From the NCBI GenBank assembly GCA_030592625.1, contig JAUVIY010000091.1:1-8963 (forward strand): a stretch of DNA of 8,963 nucleotides, in the 5' to 3' direction. Positions 5,974 through 8,963 of this stretch are shown here, piece by piece. This DNA comes from Spirochaeta sp. Lineage in GTDB: Bacteria; Spirochaetota; Spirochaetia; DSM-2461. Within the stretch, counting starts at the first letter, position 1. Every line of letters starts with the position of its first letter. The notes under the pieces were generated by a model. It ran no database searches, was not told the DNA's origin, and saw nothing but the letters and a program-made list of their open reading frames with translations. Position numbers and translations under genes: made by a program.

Positions 5974-7673
5974 GGATTCATCCTGAGGGGAATTGGTAAT
6001 TGACCTTCAGGGATGAAATCACCCGCCAGGGCCGCAAAGGCGGCACGGAAGCTTTCAAGGCTCGTTCCATAGGCAGCCAGGGACGTTGTGACCCATGTCA
6101 TTTCGTCGAGATGGGCCGGGGAAAGAACCGAAATAACCACGACTTTTTCAGCGATCGGTTCCAGCTCATTCAACAGTATGCTCATTTCTTCGTCGGGCAA
6201 CAGGACGATGACAGTGTCGTAGTTTCTAGCCGTTCGGAGAAGATCGCGTCCCCTGCGGCTCAACCCGCTTTTCGTGGAAGCGTAATTCAGACGCCATGTC
6301 AGGGCTCCGGGGTAGCGCTTGATACCTTCGTTGAAAAAATCCGTCATCGAGCCGGCAAGGATGACTTCTCCTGCCTCTTCCGGCGGTATGGGAAATCGCT
6401 TATCACCTACAAGCGTAATGCTCCGGGATGCCTGTTCCAGGAAGAAATCCTCGGCTCCCTGAACGGGTACCGCCACATTCTCCGGATCGGGACGGAGAGG
6501 AACCGAATCGGCTCCTTTCAGGTAATCGGCCTTAAGCGTCACCACCCGCCGGGCGGCTTCTCTGATACGCCGGTTGAAAAACGTGTCACTCATCTCGATC
6601 AGAAGCCGCTGGTAAATATCCAGGTGATCGGCCGGTCTCTGGGAAACCAGAAGTATGTCGGCCCCGGCAAGTATGGCCCGATAGCAGATATCGGAAAGTG
6701 GAGCACCGTCGGTCCTGGCACCCTGCATGAAGAGGTCGTCAGTGATGGCCACGCCTTCGAAGCCCATTTCTCCCCTGAGAAGATCGGTGAGAAGTGTATG
6801 AGAAAGAGTAGCCGGTTTTTCATCCCCGGTGACGGCGGGGAAGGCCAGATGTCCCACCATGATGGCGGGAACGCCTCCGGCGATCATGGTTCTGTATGGT
6901 GCAAGATCCCGAATCCGCAGGGTATCCAGATCGGCATAAACCATGGGAAGGGTGCCGTGGGAGTCATCTTGAGTATCCCCATGCCCCGGGAAATGCTTGG
7001 CGGTGCTGATAACTCCGGCCTCCTCGTGGCCCCGGAAGAAGGACAGACCCAGTATTCCTGTCCACTCAGGGTCGGCCATGAAGGACCGGGGACCGATGAC
7101 ATCGGCTTTCGGATCAACGAACAGATCGATGGTGGGAGCAAAATTCATGTTCACACCCACGGCAGCCAGTTCCCGGCCGAGGATAAGGCCGGTCATCCAG
7201 GCATCGTAGGGCAGCTCACCCGCACCCAATGCCATGTTTCCGGGTGTTTTGGATGACTCGCCTTTGACATGGCGAACCCATCCCCCTTCCTGATCGGTGG
7301 CGATCAGCAGGGGGATGCCCAGGCGGGATGAAACAGCTTCATCCTGATATATTCCAATTGTTTCAGCAAGTATCGAAAGATTGTTGGCGTTCCAGCCGAA
7401 AACCTTGATGCCGCCGAGGCCCTCTTCCCTGATCCATCTGAGAATATTCTCGTCAGGTAATTCTTCAGGGTAGCCGAACATCAGCACCTGCCCCAGGGCT
7501 TCCCTGTCGCTCATGGCATCCACGAGACGGACGGCCAGCTGATGTGGTTCCATTGCATCATCGAAATGAGGTATATCGTTCGCTTGAACAAGCGCCGCCG
7601 GGACGGCGGCGGAGGTCAGCAACAATACAATTCGAAAAATCCGGTACAACTGAACAGTGTATAATCCAGGCAA
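5970..7673 (-). CDS. nagZ: Exported GH3 beta-N-acetylhexosaminidase, NagZ-like, two-domain
   Basis: Predicted to remove non-reducing N-acetylglucosamine from muropeptides or chitin-type oligosaccharides. The GH3 barrel spans about 45-385. It includes the substrate-site ATDQEGG (125-131), the NagZ signature KHFPGHGDTQDDSH (226-239, with the D237-S-H239 pair that serves as acid/base dyad in B. subtilis NagZ) and ITDDL (310-314, nucleophile probably D312). A second alpha/beta domain (about 405-567) makes it 567 residues, like the two-domain Bacillus enzyme and unlike the roughly 340-residue cytoplasmic NagZ of E. coli. Residues 9-31 form a signal peptide (YRIFRIV then a hydrophobic run, VQA before the cleavage point) without a lipobox Cys, so a periplasmic location is likely. 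The start is TTG, two bases after the trxB stop; a stop at 7710-7712 and no other start codon rule out any longer form. An ATG at 7553 would give a cytoplasmic form but lacks a ribosome binding site. Its stop overlaps the GNAT start. Confidence 0.9.
   Translation of the reverse strand: MPGLYTVQLYRIFRIVLLLTSAAVPAALVQANDIPHFDDAMEPHQLAVRLVDAMSDREALGQVLMFGYPEELPDENILRWIREEGLGGIKVFGWNANNLSILAETIGIYQDEAVSSRLGIPLLIATDQEGGWVRHVKGESSKTPGNMALGAGELPYDAWMTGLILGRELAAVGVNMNFAPTIDLFVDPKADVIGPRSFMADPEWTGILGLSFFRGHEEAGVISTAKHFPGHGDTQDDSHGTLPMVYADLDTLRIRDLAPYRTMIAGGVPAIMVGHLAFPAVTGDEKPATLSHTLLTDLLRGEMGFEGVAITDDLFMQGARTDGAPLSDICYRAILAGADILLVSQRPADHLDIYQRLLIEMSDTFFNRRIREAARRVVTLKADYLKGADSVPLRPDPENVAVPVQGAEDFFLEQASRSITLVGDKRFPIPPEEAGEVILAGSMTDFFNEGIKRYPGALTWRLNYASTKSGLSRRGRDLLRTARNYDTVIVLLPDEEMSILLNELEPIAEKVVVISVLSPAHLDEMTWVTTSLAAYGTSLESFRAAFAALAGDFIPEGQLPIPLRMNP
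5981..5984 (-). promoter_or_regulatory. Ribosome binding site deciding the TTG start of the GNAT gene
   Basis: AGGA (within CTCAGGA) on the - strand, seven bases before TTG at 5971-5973. It lies within the end of the nagZ-like coding region and supports the non-ATG start and the 4-base overlap. Confidence 0.55.
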
Positions 7674-7675
7674 GT

Positions 7676-8620
7676 TTACTTTATTCCCGCGTAGACTTCG
7701 CCCTTGATGTCATCAATGTGGGCCGTAGCTATATGGGCGGCAATGGCGCCTTCCCCGCAGGCCACGACGACCTGTCTGAAGGGGGTGGCCCGGACATCGC
7801 CTATGGCAAACAGTCCTTTTTCCGAGGTTTCCATGCTCTGATCGGTAACGACATACCCACCCACATCTTTTTCAAGTTCCGGTACCAGGGCGGTCTGGGG
7901 GACGGCACCGATGAAGATGAAGACGGCATCGAATTCCTCTTCGTATGTTTCACCGGTGTCGGTCTTCTTCATGACAACCTTATTCACTTTGTCCTCTCCA
8001 TCGATACTCTCAAGGACATGACTCAGTCGGACGTCGATATTGGGATTCTTCAGCACCCTGTCGGCCAGAACCTTCTGGGCACGGAAACGGTCTCTGCGGT
8101 GAATTATTACCAATTGGTCGGTCAGGTTGGCCAGGTATGACGCTTCATCACAGGCCGAATCGCCTCCACCAACGACGAGTATCTTCTTGTTTTTGAAAAA
8201 AGGACCGTCACAGGTGGCACAGTAAGAAACACCTCGTCCGGTAAATTCTTCTTCTCCCGGGATACCGAGATGCTTGTGCCTGGCACCGGTAGATAAGGCA
8301 ATCGTCCACGAAGTCACCGGACCGTCGCTTGTTTCAATGGTGAAAATGTTCCCGTCTTTCGTTATCGATGTGGCAGTGGCCGACTTGAACTCGGCTCCGA
8401 AATTTTCGGTCTGCCGGCGCATGGCTTCACTGAACTCATATCCGTTCACCGGCTCTGGGAAGCCGGGATAATTTTCCATATCGCTGATAAGAAGCACCGC
8501 ACCGCCGGCCGCCATCTCTTCGATAACAAGGGTTCGCAGATTGGCTCTGGCCCCGTATTGTGCCGCGGTCATTCCGGCCGGACCGCCGCCGATTACAACA
8601 AGATCCCATTCAGGAGTCAT
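7676..8620 (-). CDS. trxB: Thioredoxin reductase (NADPH, FAD)
   Basis: Low-molecular-weight thioredoxin reductase: passes electrons from NADPH through FAD and a CxxC pair to thioredoxin in the cytoplasm. Numbered from the ATG at 8620 (314 residues, usual for the family): FAD-binding GGGPAG (11-16), ENYPGFP (49-55), redox-active CATC followed by DGP (134-140), NADPH-binding GGGDSA (151-156) and HRRDRFRA (174-181, the arginines that select NADPH), and the C-terminal FAD motif FAIGDVR (271-277). One oddity: the loop after the first strand reads GGAVLL where many TrxB proteins have GGQ, a Gln that contacts FAD. An ATG at 8632 would add four residues. I prefer 8620 because GGAG sits six bases before it, while the 8632 ATG has no ribosome binding site. 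First gene of the leftward block; its stop is two bases from the nagZ-like start. Confidence 0.95.
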   Translation of the reverse strand: MTPEWDLVVIGGGPAGMTAAQYGARANLRTLVIEEMAAGGAVLLISDMENYPGFPEPVNGYEFSEAMRRQTENFGAEFKSATATSITKDGNIFTIETSDGPVTSWTIALSTGARHKHLGIPGEEEFTGRGVSYCATCDGPFFKNKKILVVGGGDSACDEASYLANLTDQLVIIHRRDRFRAQKVLADRVLKNPNIDVRLSHVLESIDGEDKVNKVVMKKTDTGETYEEEFDAVFIFIGAVPQTALVPELEKDVGGYVVTDQSMETSEKGLFAIGDVRATPFRQVVVACGEGAIAAHIATAHIDDIKGEVYAGIK

Positions 8621-8626
8621 TTCAAT

Positions 8627-8630
8627 CTCC
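8627..8630 (-). promoter_or_regulatory. Ribosome binding site deciding the trxB start
   Basis: On the - strand GGAG lies six bases before the ATG at 8618-8620 and overlaps the alternative ATG at 8630-8632 (ATGGAG). The upstream ATG has only an AT/GC-mixed leader with no purine motif, so the downstream ATG is the better start. Confidence 0.55.
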
Positions 8631-8684
8631 ATTTATTGAAGTATTGCCGGCGGATGTCTTCCATCGGCTCTTCAAGAAAGTAAT

Positions 8685-8690
8685 ATTATA
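8685..8690 (-). promoter_or_regulatory. Candidate -10 box of the trxB promoter
   Basis: The - strand reads a perfect TATAAT at 8690-8685. It would place the transcription start near 8678, leaving about a 58-base leader before the preferred trxB start at 8620. I find no good -35 at 16-18 bp spacing, so the box could be chance in an AT-rich patch. The same patch reads TAATATTATA on the + strand, just ahead of the divergent gene. Confidence 0.35.
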
Positions 8691-8693
8691 AAC

Positions 8694-8963
8694 GTGGTGA
8701 ATCAAACAACCGGTAAATTTGCAGCCGCTGCAATTCCGCTGATAATCATAGTGTTGCTGTTCGTGATAACGAACGCTTTTGGGGAGGTACGATTGAACCC
8801 CCGGGAAGAGATAGTACGGATTGGTGAAATGGCTGAACCTCTACCACTTGATGTCCTCATACGCTCGTCATTTATTGCTTCCGGTACTGGTCCCGGCAGT
8901 TTGGATGCCTACACCGGGCAGATGATGGATCTGATCGATTCGATTCCCCCGGCAACCGGAGAC
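8694..8963 (+). CDS. Exported protein of unknown family, N-terminal part (cut by window end)
   Basis: An open frame runs from tandem GTG codons (8694 and 8697) to the right edge, 90 codons with no stop. It is too short and too incomplete to name. Residues 1-30 form a good signal peptide: Lys8, a hydrophobic core at about 9-25, and a plausible cleavage after NAFG (27-30), so the product is probably periplasmic or outer-membrane. The mature start is acidic-to-neutral and helical (NPREEIVRIGEMAE), followed by a run rich in Ser, Gly, Asp and Pro. There is no lipobox Cys. No Shine-Dalgarno is visible before either GTG, and an AT patch that could be a -10 box ends only a few bases upstream, so a leaderless message is possible. 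It diverges from trxB with 73 bp between the starts. The reading frame and signal peptide are convincing; the exact start is not. Confidence 0.6.
   Translation, partial: MVNQTTGKFAAAAIPLIIIVLLFVITNAFGEVRLNPREEIVRIGEMAEPLPLDVLIRSSFIASGTGPGSLDAYTGQMMDLIDSIPPATGD

Noticed and set aside
6000..7256. 418-codon open frame on the + strand opposite the NagZ-like gene
   Set aside because: Long, but fully antisense to a GH3 gene with all signature motifs. The translation is rich in Gly, His and Arg without any recognisable motif.
7544..8140. 198-codon + strand frame spanning the nagZ-trxB junction
   Set aside because: Overlaps two strongly supported genes and has no motif or start signal.

Overview
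The window reads as ordinary chromosomal DNA of a moderately GC-rich free-living bacterium with an outer membrane. A spirochaete (Spirochaetota) is my best guess, from the character of the thioredoxin reductase, the glycogen synthase and the small exported beta-rich protein. No rRNA or other marker gene is present to settle this. Coding density is very high. I see no tRNA, rRNA, CRISPR array, transposase, integrase or other sign of a mobile element.

Layout. Bases 1-3032 on the + strand hold a two-gene DNA-repair operon. First comes the C-terminal part of an MrfA/YprA-type helicase, whose N-terminus lies left of the window. It overlaps by an ATGA junction the complete MrfB/YprB-type exonuclease. 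The MrfB stop codon then shares a palindromic TTAA with the stop codon of the first leftward gene. Bases 3029-8620 on the - strand are a five-gene co-directional block, in transcription order: thioredoxin reductase (trxB), an exported two-domain GH3 beta-N-acetylhexosaminidase (NagZ-like), a two-domain GNAT acetyltransferase, glycogen/starch synthase (glgA) and a small probable outer-membrane beta-barrel protein. The first three genes are packed at +2 bp and -4 bp, so they are very likely one transcript with translational coupling. The gaps before glgA (83 bp) and before the barrel gene (51 bp) are large enough for extra control elements. Each contains a small repeat. From about 8694 to the right edge, a divergent + strand gene begins. 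It encodes an exported protein with no family I recognise, and it is cut by the window end.

How the genes work together. MrfA and MrfB are known in Bacillus subtilis as a helicase-nuclease pair that repairs mitomycin-C-type lesions, and the overlap here argues for the same partnership. The nagZ-GNAT pair suggests amino-sugar or peptidoglycan-fragment handling. GlgA makes the alpha-1,4-glucan store from a sugar nucleotide, and no other glycogen gene is in view. TrxB supplies reducing power to thioredoxin and is the promoter-proximal gene of the block. No stretch longer than 300 bases lacks a gene; the longest intergenic gap is 83 bp. I did not find a clearly novel system. The most useful leads are the coupled nagZ-GNAT pair, the unnamed exported proteins and a few small structural elements.
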